Notes under the pieces: generated by a model
Seen by the model: only the letters and a program-made list of their open reading frames with translations
What the model was told of the DNA's origin: nothing
Databases searched by the model: none
Made by a program: the position numbers and the translations under genes
Shown: positions 9,742-20,657 of the stretch, piece by piece
Position numbering within the stretch: the stretch's first letter is position 1
How the letters are laid out: every line of letters starts with the position of its first letter
Assembly: GCA_038049695.1 (NCBI GenBank)
Contig: CP142452.1
Span: 55,634,501-55,698,500 of the forward strand
Direction: 5' to 3'
Origin: Cinnamomum chago
Taxonomy: Eukaryota > Streptophyta > Magnoliopsida > Laurales > Lauraceae
Length of the DNA: 64,000 nt

Positions 9742-11454
9742 TGAAAGTCCTGGGATCCTAACCCCAGAGGGGGGGGGGTGAATAGGGTGAGCTACAAAAT
9801 GTGACCAATAATGACAAATTATAACTTCTTAAACTAAACTAGTCACAAGTGATGATAAACAATCTAAATGCGGAAGCTAATAAAACAATCATCACAACGC
9901 ATTCACCACCGCACAATGATTTATAGTGGTTCGGCCTCAATGCCTACATCCACTACCGGCTTGTGATCCAATCACCCCACCGGATTTCCACTATTTATGC
10001 TTTTCAATAGGCTAAGCAATAACCTTTACAATGTTGTTTTTCTATGCTCAACAACAACCTTTACAAGATGCTTTTCAAGGCTAAGCAATAACCTTTACAC
10101 AATGCTTTTCTTAGGCTACGCAATAACCTTTACAAATGAAGGGTTTCTCTAAGAAGGTGTCTTCACAAAAAACACTCTAAGAGATACAATTTATGCTCAA
10201 TTAAACTGCCTCTAAAATAGGCGGATATGAAAGTGAAAAACAAACTCACACAAACACTATATGAATGCAAATGTGTATGCTCATAATGTGTGTGTGTGTG
10301 TGATAACTTCATTCAAGTTTAAAAACTAAGTTCAATCAATATATGCTCAAGGCATTTAAAAATTTAAGGCACATAAAAGATTTGATTGAAGTGTAATGCT
10401 AATCACATGTATGAATATCAACTTGTTAATGACATGAAAATCAAGAGCTCACAAGTTGTATGAAATTTGTTAACCTAATATGTGATGCATGTGTAACGTT
10501 GTTTTCAAAACAAAATAAATTTAACTAAGGTTTAAATGAATGAAAACAACAAATAAGAATTCAACCAAGAAAATGAATCATGCTTTAAAAGAAATCAAAG
10601 ATTTTAGCTAAGCATGATTAAAGAAGATTTTAAAACAACTTGGTTTGAAATCAAGGGTGAAGAATCCAATCCAACAAAAATTAAAGATTAGAAAAAGAAT
10701 GGGTTCAACACATCATAGTTATAATGCTAAAATTAATTTACCAATAATTTAAACAAAGCATATAACATATGATTAATAAAAAGTAAAGCTTACTTAGAGA
10801 TTTAACTTCATTGATCCAAGCTTTAGCTTCACTAATGACCCCTTGATCTCTCTTAGTTCATCCCCTTTTCTTTGTCTCAAAACACCTCAAAAGAGTCTTC
10901 AAAATCTCCAACTTTTGAAAAGGAATGAACTTCATTTTATACCCAAAAAGTGGGTTTCTGCGACTGCCCGGTCGACCTGGTACAGAGCCCGGTCGACCTG
11001 GCTTCAAACGGTCAGAAAAATGACCGTTGGAAGAGCCAATAGCTCTTTGCCCCGGTCGACCGCGCAGTGTGGCCGGTCGACCGGGTCCACCAAAATTCCC
11101 AAAAATATCATATTTCAAAGTTTTTCTTGAGGGAACTTTTTGGGCCATTAAATCAAGCTTGAAACCATGTTTTAAATCATTCTAAGGGTTTTAAAACATG
11201 AAACATAAAAAGGCAAAAAGATTCGAAACTTTAAAACCAATGGCTTGCTTGATTTCTAAAACTTCTTTTCAAAAACAATTGCATCCAAGATTAAAAACAA
11301 AACATGCACAAAACAATATTTCTTCAAGTCTAAAAGCCAATGCATGTGTAAAACAAGATTTCAAGTTTTTCTAAATCAATGCATATGTGTGTAAATCAAA
11401 TGATGCTAAAATGTTAATGCATCCATCAAATTGCAATATACAAAATCCCTAACA
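9742..11454 (-). repeat. 3' LTR of B2
   Basis: 1.71 kb, TGAAAGTCC...CCCTAACA on the plus strand, matching 15405-17167. It has a 10-G run about 25 bp from its terminus and a TATA-like box (minus strand, near 10939) just downstream, in element sense, of the palindrome cluster at 10967-11085. Confidence 0.9.
10967..11085 (-). promoter_or_regulatory. U3 palindrome cluster with inverted AACGGTCA pair (B2 3' LTR)
   Basis: Four GGTCGACC-type palindromes lie in two pairs. Between them AACGGTCA (11007-11014) and its exact reverse complement TGACCGTT (11021-11028) are separated by 6 bp. The right arm with its flank reads TCCAACGGTC on the minus strand, a perfect match to the plant MSA consensus bound by MYB3R factors. 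The same layout recurs at 16639-16800, 33170-33310 and 53329-53475. Confidence 0.6.
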
Positions 11455-11860
11455 ATCTCCCCCTTTACAATTTGATGGCAACTTACTCAACACCGAATTT
11501 TACACACTAAGTCTTCAGCTCCCCCTAAGCTGGACACGTCTTGAAATCTCTTGGAAGCTCCTTCTCTTAGCTTGGACTCTAGTTCTTTTTCTTCATTCTT
11601 CTTGATGCGTGGAGCTTGATCATTCTTCAAGCTTTCTCTTCTTCTTTCTTTCTTTAGCCAAGCATCTACTTTAGCTCCCAAGCTTTCTTTCTTCTGCCTC
11701 TCCCCCTTTGACCATGCCACTCTCTCCCTTTGGCAAGATATGCATTCTCTCCCCCTGTAGAAGATCATACAATATCTCCCCTTAGGAAGCTTGGACATTC
11801 TCTTCCCCTTTAGAGAACTTGAATGCTCTCTCCCCCTTTGACATTAAATTGCAAAGGTAC
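11455..11860 (-). repeat. Polypurine tract and repeated PPT-like tracts
   Basis: The tract directly next to the 3' LTR reads AAAGGGGGAGAT on the element strand and is the expected plus-strand primer. At least six more runs of the form AGGGGGAG occur within the next 400 bp (near 11517, 11700, 11750, 11778, 11808, 11829). The same set is present beside the 3' LTRs of B3 (33823-34260) and B5 (63404-63780). Confidence 0.7.
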
Positions 11861-13855
11861 CTACACACATGAAACAAGGAAAATACCTTTTAGTAGCACC
11901 TGTTAACAAAAGAAATCGAAAATGAAATTCATAACAGGTTATCATGTATGGTAGTAGTCTCTAAGGGTTCAAAGTCAATCCAAGGGTCAATTTGATCAAA
12001 ACTAATACTTCCTATGAAGGTTTACACTCCCCCTCAATCCATTCTCTCCTTTTGTCAAACTTTTGACAAAGATATAACTATTTGGTGCAAGGAGAAGATG
12101 GTTTAACTAATTGAGGGTCAACTTCAAGGAAAGGATTAGACATGTTTAACTATAGAGCTCAATATGATCAAATTACCAAAAGAAAGCAAGGTCAAGGCGA
12201 AAAGCGATCATGGATACCAATTGGAAAAACAAAGAATATCAATTGAGATTCAATGATAAGACTATAAAATCAATCACTCTAAAATGGAGTTATAAAGAAT
12301 ATAACTATTAAGATAAATCCAAATTAGAGCTATCCATGATAAAATGGGGTTTACTAAACATAGCATCAAATAATTTAACTAGAAAATCATATGCTATGAA
12401 AGTTTTGAAATCATTTCATTCAATCAATAAATATGACTATCAAGTGCAAGATGAGTGAAATGAAATTCAAACATGAAGCCAACCTCAACTAATAACCAAC
12501 CAAGATTATGAATACATAAACATGGTGGTCATGAGATATACCTAATATACCTATATGAGCAAGAGATGTGGAAAACATGAAAATTATGATGCTAATGAAA
12601 TGTGACATGGAAAAAATATATTACCATCAAGTTCAATCCAATGTACACAAGGTCTATCACATACACAAAAAATCAAACCAATCGAAAATTCTACAAATTG
12701 AAATCAATTGAATTTGACAACATGATTAAGATCAAGAATGTGACAAACACAAAATTCCATCAAGCATCATAAATGGATATTCATCACTTTTAAAGATATA
12801 ACTAATGTGCAAAGTGATGAACAAGATAAATTGCAATGCAAAGGATATAACTTTGAAATGCATGCAATTTTCAAAGTGACTAAATCATATGAATTCAACA
12901 ACTAAGATAGCCATCAAACATATAGATATACAAGGGATGGATTTCAAAGAGTTTCATATGATCAAGATCACTTCTATGAAGTTGAAACATGTATAAGGAT
13001 GAAATCACTTATAGAATATACATGAATCAACATCATAACCATCCAAAAAGAAATGACTAGAGTGCATAGAGGATGGATTTGAGTTCTAGTATGGTTTCTA
13101 CAAATATAACTAATATCACAACCATACATGGAACCAAATGACATTTGCATATAGAAAGAATGTAAACAAATAAGCAAAGATGCAAACAATATTCATTTCC
13201 ATTTCTAAGAAGATGTAACCAAAAGAAAAAGGAAATGAGAATCATGGAACATGCTTTGATGATTATAACTAATGATGTTTTAGAGCATTTCCAATCATAC
13301 AATCTTCAAATCATTTCAATAAACAAAATCCAACAATAAGCATAAAAAGAATGAATTTGAAGAATAATTTTCAACATTGTATTTTAAAAGATATAACTTA
13401 TTTGAAACACATACAAGTTGATTTTTCAAAACAATAATTTTCCATATTAAAGAATAACTTAGAAATCCATGGAAAACTTAAATTAACTCAAATCATTTGT
13501 TCAAATAATCTTACTATGACATCTACACAAATGATTTTGCAACAACAATTGATCATGAATATTCTAGCTATGAAAGCTTTTGAAATCACAATCAATTGAT
13601 CATGTATAGAAATGCAATGCAAGAGCTATAACTAAATGTGAGCAAAAAGTAATTCTAACATGATGAAATTATAATCAAAAGATTTTGAAAACCATGATAT
13701 GTAACTAGAGATGTACATGAAGACAAAATCAATTGATCATAAAGAAACAATGCATTTTAATAAATGTAACTAAGAAAGAACAAAAATGCAAATGTAACAT
13801 GACCAACAATATGATTTAACTATAAAGAATAGGTTGGTCAATGAGGTTCAAGGCC
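11861..13855 (-). other. Non-coding interior of B2 with recurring ATAACTA words
   Basis: About 2 kb without a credible reading frame. The word (A/T)TATAACTA or a one-base variant recurs some fifteen to twenty times at irregular 40-130 bp spacing. Much of this interior, and the words, are shared with B3 (34450-35800). Function unknown; it could carry packaging or structural RNA signals. Confidence 0.5.
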
Positions 13856-15302
13856 TTAAGGTTTGTCTAAGTATCTAACTTTAGGAATCCACCTAAGGTC
13901 TTGAGAGGGTTGATCTTTGAGGTCTAGTTTGGAAGTCCCACCAACTATAAGAGATTTTACTTGATAAATTTTCAATTTGGACTTATCACCATGATATTTA
14001 GATTTTACTAAATTTAGCTTAGATTGGTGATTAGTCTTTTGAGGTTGGTGAGTTTGTTTCTTAGGGGATTGATTCATCTTTCTTTTCTTCTTATATTCTC
14101 CCTTTATTTGACTTTTGAATTTTAAATTTAACTTTGTTACTTTCTTCAAAAGTTCTTTCATGGGTTGATATAAGGGAGATAGGTTGAGAAGCTTTTTGTT
14201 TATAGATTCTTTTATACTTGGTTTAACTTGTTTAAACTTTTTAGAATCTATTTTAGGAGATTCCATTTTAATTGATTTAACTTGTTTAATCTTTTTGGAG
14301 TCTTCTTTGGTTTTTAGTGTCTTACCCTTCATAGATTTAGATTCTACCTTTTTGGGTTCAAAGATGGGTTTAGACACATGGCTACTTCTTAGTTTGCACT
14401 CAAACCTAAAATGCCCTTCAATGCCACAATAAATACATTTGGATTTGGGCAAAAAGAGGAAGAGTGCTAGAGAAAGAGGACTCACCTTTCACAAAAGTGT
14501 TGGTGAATTTAGGGTCATATGAAGTATACTTATCAAAACCAAGACCCGTCCTATCTCCATGAGGTTTACCCAATTTAAGTAACTTTTCAAGTCTCTCTTC
14601 ACTTTGGGTAAACTTGCACTCATACTTTTGTTTGTATCCTTTAAGTTGAGTGACTTTGGTTATAAGGATTGAATTTTCATTTTTGACTTTTAATAAATCA
14701 TTTTCAATTTCCTTATAGTTGTTTAACTCTTCATTGGTAAGTTTTAATTCGAGTTTAAGTTCATTAACAACATTAGATCCAAGTTCTAAGTTTTTTACCA
14801 TACTTTTAGCATTAGACAATTTTTCCTTGGAAATTGTCACCTCGGACTCTAAATTGATAATGTCTTTGTCTTGCCTTTTTAATTGATCTCTTAGGTTTAA
14901 ATTTTCCTTTTTAAGATCATCATAACTTATCTTAATTTCATTTAGTTCTTCTTTGATATTTGATAAGTTATTTAAAGAGATCAAAAACTTAGAGTCTAGA
15001 CATTGTATTACTTCTTCTTTCTCTCTAAGTTCATCTTTTGAAGAGACTAGTTCCTTGTTTAGTCTTTTTTATTCTTCTTTTAAACTTTTATTTCTTTTAT
15101 CAAGCTTTAAAGTTAATGTATATAATTCCTCATAGGCTTGTAGAACATCATCTTCATCATATTCTTCTTCTTTTAATTCACATTGAGATTCATTTATTTG
15201 AAGGTTTGAATCTCCAATAGATGGAAGAATGAGAGGTCTAGAAGAATCTACACAAAAGTCTAAACAACCTACCTTAATGGAATCCATTTCAATAGTATTC
15301 AT
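13856..15302 (-). pseudogene. Gag-derived region of B2 (coiled coil + CCHC zinc knuckle)
   Basis: Order in element sense: an acidic N-terminal part starting MNTIEMDSIKVG, a long Leu/Lys/Glu/Asn heptad-rich coiled coil (plus positions about 14420-14980), the motif GKPHGDRTGLGFDKYTSYDP, a retroviral-type zinc knuckle CIYCGIEGHFRFEC (CX2CX4HX4C), and a Lys-rich tail ending near RWIPKV. SIRE/Maximus-type Gag proteins share the coiled coil, the K-x-GLGFD motif and the knuckle. The globular Gag core expected before the coiled coil is not seen. B3 carries the same region, so this reduced gag is a family trait. Broken (a few breaks). Confidence 0.75.
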
Positions 15303-15390
15303 TCAAACATAAATCTAGGGTTATGACTCAAGGTTTTTACACCTAATCAAGAGTTTCAAAAACACTTGATCCTAAAAGATAGAGCACGAG

Positions 15391-15402
15391 GCTCTTATAC
15401 CA
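15391..15402 (-). other. Primer-binding site of B2
   Basis: On the minus strand, three bases after the 5' LTR end, the sequence is TGGTATAAGAGC, one base different from the usual plant initiator-Met tRNA complement TGGTATCAGAGC. This fixes the element's orientation. Confidence 0.8.
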
Positions 15403-15404
15403 AT

Positions 15405-17167
15405 TGAAAGTCCTGGGATCCTAACCCTAGAGGGGGGGGGGGGGGGGGGTGAATAGGGTGAGCTACAAAATGTGACCAATAATGAAAAATTTTAACTTCT
15501 TAAACTAAACTAGTCACAAGTGATGATAAACAATCTAAATGTGAAAGCTAATAAAACAATCACCACAACGCATTCACCACCACACAATGATTTATAGTGG
15601 TTCGGCCTCAATGCCTACATCCACTACCGGCTTGTGATCCAATCACCCCACCGGATTTCCACTATTTATGCTTTTCAATAGGCTAAGCAATAACCTTTAC
15701 AATGCTGTTTTTCTAGGCTCAACAACAACCTTTACAAGATGCTTTTCAAGGCTAAGCAATAACCTTTACACAATGCTTTTCTTAGGCTAAGCAATAACCT
15801 TTACAAATGAAGGGTTTCTCTAAGAAGGTGTCTTCACAAAAAACACTCTAAGAGATACAATTTAAGCTCAATTAAACTGCCTCTAAAATAGGCGGATATG
15901 AAAGTGAAAAACAAACTCACACAAACACTATATGAATGCAAATGTGTATGCTCATGATGTGTGTGTGTGTGTGTGTGATAACTTCAATCAAGTTTAAAAA
16001 CTAAGCTCAATCAATATTTGCTCAAGGCATTTAAAAATTTAAGGCACATAAAAGATTTGATTGAAGTGTAATGCTAATCACATGTATGAATATCAACTTG
16101 TTAATGACATGAAAATCAAGAGCTCACAAGTTATATGAAATTTGTTAACCTAACATGTGATGCATGTGTAATGTTGTTTTCAAAACAAAATAAATTTAAC
16201 TAAGGTTTAAATGAATGAAAACAACAAATAAGAATTCGACCAAGAAAATGAATCATGCTTTAAAAGAAATCAAAGATTTTAGCTAAGCATGATTAAAGAA
16301 GATTTTAAAACAACTTGGTTTGAAATCAAGGGTGAAGAATCCAATCCAACAAAAATTAAAGAATAGAAAAAGAATGGATTTAGCACATCATAGTTATAAT
16401 GCTAAAATTAATTTACCAATAATTTAAACAAAGCATATAACATATGATTAATAAAAAGTAAAGCTTAGAGATTTAACTTCATTGATCCAAGCTTTAGCTT
16501 CACTAATGACCCCTTGCTTTCTCTTAGTTCATCCCCTTTTCTTTGTCTCAAAACACCTCAAAAGAGTCTTCAAAATCTCCAACTTTTGAAAAGGAATGAA
16601 CTTCATTTTATACCCAAAAAGTGGGTTTCTGCGACTGCCCGGTCGACCTGGTACAGAGCCCGGTCGACCTGGCTTCAAACGGTCAGAAAAATGACAGTTG
16701 GAAGAGCCAATAGCTCTTTGGCCCGGTCGACCGCGCAGTGTGACCGGTCGACCGGGTCCCCTGGGCCGGTCGACCGGCCACACTGCAGGTCTACCCCCTG
16801 GGACCAAAATTCCCAAAAATCTCATATTTCAAAGTTTTTCTTGAGGGAACTTTTTGGGCCATTAAATCAAGCTTAAAAACATGTTTTAAATCATTCTAAT
16901 GGTTTTAAAACATGAAACATAAAAACCCAAAAAGATTCGAAACTTTAAAACCAATGGCTTGCTTGATTTCTAAAACTTCTTTTCAAAAACAATTGCATCC
17001 AAGATTAAAAACAAAACATGCACAAAACAATATTTCTTCAAGTCTAAAAACCAATGCATGTGTAAAACAAGATTTCAAGCTTTCTAAATCAATGCATATG
17101 TGTGTAAATCAAATGATGCTAAAATGTTAATGCATCCATCAAATTGCAATATACAAAATCCCTAACA
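15405..17167 (-). repeat. 5' LTR of B2
   Basis: 1.76 kb counterpart of 9742-11454. It has an 18-G run near its U5 end and a larger palindrome cluster (16639-16800) that includes an extra GGTCGACC pair absent from the 3' LTR. Confidence 0.9.
16639..16800 (-). promoter_or_regulatory. U3 palindrome cluster (B2 5' LTR)
   Basis: Five GGTCGACC-type palindromes, plus the AACGGTCA inverted pair with one arm altered. The cluster is about 48 bp longer than in the sister LTR because of an additional palindrome pair, showing the array changes copy number quickly. Confidence 0.55.
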
Positions 17168-17837
17168 AACAGGATAAACACCGGCCACAGATCCAGATAA
17201 CAGGACAAGCTAGAACCCAAACTGCAGCTGGCACAAGTTATTAAGGACCCCAAGCCGGTGGATCAAGCCGACAAGGCTGCCCAAGTTTAGTGGTGCCGAC
17301 ACGTAGGTCACATGATGAAATCAGAGAATATATGGTGTATAACACCAAAAACAGGCTAAACTGAAAGCTTATCCAGATGTATAACTTGCTGATAACTTGT
17401 CATGAATGTACAGGCCAACTGGATGCTCAAATTGCATGATCGATACAGTAGTTTTAAAGTAAAACTAGTAATGATGAACAATAATGGAGGGAAATCATAT
17501 AATTTGAATAAAAATAGAAATACGATAAGCTTTCCACATGTATGTCAGACCATGTATTGAGGCTTCAAGGCTAAGTTCAATGTGTATAAGAACTCGTATG
17601 TCAATTGTTTTATTTTCCATGACTTGGTACTCCAGAAGATCAAGGACATTCCAAGTACCCTATACACATTGATAATTCAAGAATCCTCAATATATTTCCG
17701 GAGTGAGATTTTTTTTCTCAATTAGAATCCCATACAATCCTTCCTACCCTAATCATGAAGATAAGACTCGAAACAGTCCCTTCTTCCTCCTCAAACCCTC
17801 TTCCTAGGCTCCAAACATGACCCAGGCCAGAAAGGGG

Positions 17838-18110
17838 GTGCGCTAGAGCGGGCGTAGGTACACTCGAGCAGACTTGTGCTGCGTAGGAGAAGCGGCAAAC
17901 AGAATATCTACTCGCTCAAGCAACCCCATATCCGCTCGAGCAGACAAGCATTTTGTTGCATGGGAGTGGTAGACATAATGTCAGCGCGCTCGAGCAGCCA
18001 GATGTTCGCTCGCGCAGGCAGTCATTCTGCTGCCCTAGGCCGCAGCCAGAAAGCCTACGTGCTTGAACGGCCAGATGTCCGCTCGAGCAGGCAGTCAATC
18101 CTGCTGCCCG
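17838..18110 (-). promoter_or_regulatory. GCTCGAGC palindrome cluster in Tekay LTR-1
   Basis: At least six GCTCGAGC-type palindromes (some decayed to CTCAAGC or CTCGCGC) lie 25-60 bp apart within the upstream U3 part of the LTR. The position corresponds to the cluster at 41780-42000 in the young Tekay element. Confidence 0.55.
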
Positions 18111-19491
18111 AAAATGGCCTTCCTACCTTCTTCTTCTCCTTCTGAAAATCACTTTTCTTGCTCATAAAAAGGCCTCTTGCCTCCCAATAACCATCAACCA
18201 ACCTCTCCCAAACATACCACAACATTTCACACCATCCTCCTTCATATCCAACCAATCCATCATACATGTGAATCATTTAGGTAATAAAATCATATTAAAC
18301 AAAACAACCTTTAACACTTCAAATGAGTTCATCAAGAGAGAGAGAGATAGCTTACTAAGCATGTACTTGCAAAAACTAATGGAAACCATAGCATGGATTT
18401 CAAAGTAGATGAAGACATGAAAAACATTGTAAAGACATAGTGAAGCATCAAGAAATCATCCATGAAAGAGTTAATATTCAAAATAAATCCATTCAACCAC
18501 TTACCTTGTCTCCACTAGCACAAACAAACCTCCCATAACCACTCTCAAGACCAAACCTACAAGCACACAAAAAAACCCCAGAAAAAAACCCATTTAAAAC
18601 CCTAAATGGCCAACATAGAGAGAAAGAAGGAAAGAACTAGCAATAAGAGAGGAGATTAAAACACTAATCTAGCAGATGAGAGTGATTACTTACTTGGAAG
18701 ATCCTCAAATGTACAAGGCTTGCTCAAAGGGAGCCCTAATGTGGCTGGATTTCTCTTCCATTAATGGCATCAAAGGAATGCTCTCATGGTGGGGAAGAAG
18801 AAGATGTAATCCTTTTCTCTATTTGGCCAATAGTTGAGGTGGATTGAAAGGAAGAAGCAAGAAGAAGTAGTGAAGAGGGAAAACCCTAGCTTGGCTTTGA
18901 ACCACTCTCCTTTAGCAAACATGAAAAAGAAAAGGGGAAAGGAAAAGCGTTCTCCTTATATAGGAAGTGCTTGTGGGTCTCACAACTAACTTGTGGGTCT
19001 CACAACTAACAAGGCTTGTCGGGCTTAAAACATAGGTTTCTGGGCCTCGAATGACTTCGACGACAAAGAGAAAAATGTTTGTCATAAAATCTTGTTTCCG
19101 AAAAGTACATATTTCAAAGGGTTTGAAGATATCAGAAAATGTGTCCAGATTTTGTGTAAAAAGACTGAATTGCCCGTAAAGCTGGAAAAACTGAGTTTAG
19201 GGGCCTCGAATGAGAACGAAGTGAACACGAAAGTTGTCGGGGTTAACAAGATCTATCAATCGAAATGGAAATAAGAATTTATTGAAATCAAGGATAATCC
19301 CCCACACTTAACGCGTAGTCACTAAAAGAACCCCCAAAGGGTCACATTAAGTCAAAAGGCTCTCAAAAACTCCTCAAAGCTATATAGAAGCTATTCTAAT
19401 CCAAACTTAAAACAAAATCCACTAACCCCACTTAGAGCTAACACACGACTTAATTAGTGCTAATCGCGGTGGTTCAGGCCGGGGTCTTACA

Positions 19492-19900
19492 CTTGTGCTG
19501 GCTTTGCTTCAAACCACTAATGTTGCTGAAATGGTACAAAAGCTTTTATTAGTGGCAACTTCAATGCACAGGGTGAATCTAAAGATGTTGAAGTAAAGAG
19601 TATCATTCTAAACAAGCTTTTGAAATAATATGCATTATTTTTTTAATGGAAAAAGACAAGCATTTGGTGTAACTAAATAGCTAATGGTGGCATCCATATT
19701 GGTAACTTGGTTGTGTGGCTCAAGTTTCTCAAGTAACTCGGTTTGACTAAAACTCTCATTCAGTTTTGTAATTTTCTCCCCGAGGCAAGTTATTTAGACC
19801 CTAAACATGAATGATATAATTTTTCCTCTGTTTACAACAATTACACAACCAAAGAAAAATTGCTAACTAATGCGACAAAAAGCTAAATCAATAAATAAAG
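19492..19900. other. No gene recognised; flank of the MULE
   Basis: AT-rich DNA without a supported gene. Its last 40 bp (TTGCTAACTAATGCGACAAA onward) recur on the far side of the MULE at 24131, showing a pre-existing short tandem duplication. The start (CTTGTGCTGGCTTTGCTTC) resembles sequence near 29155. Confidence 0.5.
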
Positions 19901-19945
19901 GAGTGCTGCTACCTACACACTGCATTTTGCTCTCCACACACTGCA
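19901..19945 (+). repeat. MULE left terminal inverted repeat
   Basis: GAGTGCTGCTACCTACACAC and following bases through CTCCACACACTGCA match the complement of 24073-24117 with about five mismatches in 45. Confidence 0.9.
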
Positions 19946-20390
19946 ATAGATTGTGACTAAAATGCCCACTTGTAAATTTACCAAAATGTTTGAACTTCAG
20001 CCCTCCCAGTCTACTTGAAATGCTATCTACACACTGCGTATTTCCACTCCACTTGAAATGTCTAAACGTATGTTAAGGGTTTCACTCCTCTCCACTTCCT
20101 TCCATTTAGTTTGTGCCATGCATCATGAAATAAAGACAAGGTTTCTACTTCTTCCTGCATTTTACTGATCTTTACTTCCTCCATTTTTCATCTTCTCTCT
20201 CGGTTTCAATCCTCACTTCATTCTCAATTGATTGTAACTCATTAATCTTGATTTCATTCAAAGTTGAAACCCAATTTGCTAGCATTCTTAATCAATGGAC
20301 GAGCAAAAGGACAAGCAGATGATGTCTCCTGATCATTCTAGCAGCATAGAGGTAAGCATATTCATCGCAAGCTGTGTATATGGGCAGAGA

Positions 20391-20613
20391 CGAACAGTTC
20401 GGCCCTGCATGTCCGACCGAATGTCCTCTGCGCGGCCTTTCAGGGCCGATCAGAGGTACTTTACGTGGCCCTGAAAGGCCGAACAGAGGTACTTTGCGCG
20501 GCACTACAGTGCCGAGAAGAAGCAAAATATGTGGACATGCATGGCCGAAAATAAGGACATTATGCGGACATGCATGGCCGAACAATTTAATTTTGTCCAG
20601 ATATTCAGAGTCG
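20391..20613 (+). repeat. MULE left 33-bp palindrome array, seven units
   Basis: Seven imperfect 16-18 bp palindromes, consensus near CGGxCxTxCAxGxCCG (best copy CGGCACTACAGTGCCG at 20499-20514), are centred at about 20407.5, 20440.5, 20473.5, 20506.5, 20539.5, 20572.5 and 20605.5. That is exactly 33 bp apart with no slippage. Spacers differ between units. Because 33 is a multiple of three, both strands stay open and read as 11-residue repeats (G-H-A-W-P-like); I regard coding as possible but unproven. The array begins about 500 bp inside the left end and lies upstream of the plus-strand gene. Confidence 0.9.
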
Positions 20614-20657
20614 TGCAGTTGTGTCATTTACGTACTCTAACAAAATTGGTTCCATAG

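Larger units (their letters stand above)
9742..17167 (-). mobile_element. Family B complete non-autonomous LTR element (B2), gag-only
   Basis: A 7.4 kb element on the minus strand flanked by a perfect 5-bp target duplication AACAG (9737-9741 and 17168-17172). Parts: 5' LTR 15405-17167, primer-binding site complementary to 15391-15402, gag-derived region 13856-15302, long non-coding interior 11467-13855, polypurine tract 11455-11466, 3' LTR 9742-11454. There is no protease, integrase or reverse transcriptase, so it must depend on another element. By eye its LTRs differ by roughly 2 percent plus a ~48-bp length difference in the palindrome cluster. At 1.3e-8 substitutions per site per year that suggests somewhat under one million years. 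The coiled-coil plus zinc-knuckle gag resembles the SIRE/Maximus branch of Ty1/copia. Coding part broken (a few breaks). Confidence 0.9.
7216..19491 (-). mobile_element. Tekay/Del-type LTR (LTR-1), apparently solo, split by two insertions
   Basis: On the plus strand it begins TGTCGCGACGTC and ends GGGGTCTTACA; on the minus strand this gives TGTAAGACCCCGGCC..., the Tekay LTR pattern also seen at 25503 and 40577. Host pieces are 7216-7504, 9121-9741 and 17168-19491, together about 3.2 kb. The flanks CTTGC and CTTGT are a slightly decayed 5-bp target duplication, and no internal region is attached, so it is a solo-LTR fossil. It hosts two family B insertions. Signature words shared with other Tekay LTRs here include ACGACGGTCTGGCAGGT and the AAACTGCAGCTGGCA region. 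Confidence 0.8.

Noticed and set aside
11487-11798. 103-codon minus-strand frame beside the B2 3' LTR
   Set aside because: Lys/Glu/Arg-rich because of the repeated purine tracts; not shared as a frame by B3 or B5.
20391-20613. Regular 33-bp repeats resembling a CRISPR array
   Set aside because: The repeats are degenerate palindromes inside a plant MULE, mirrored at the other end, with similar rather than unique spacers. The context is eukaryotic and there are no cas genes.
20292-20640. Overlapping open frames on both strands across the left 33-bp array
   Set aside because: A repeat whose period is a multiple of three stays open on both strands by arithmetic. The equivalent frame in the right array contains stops, so I do not call a protein.
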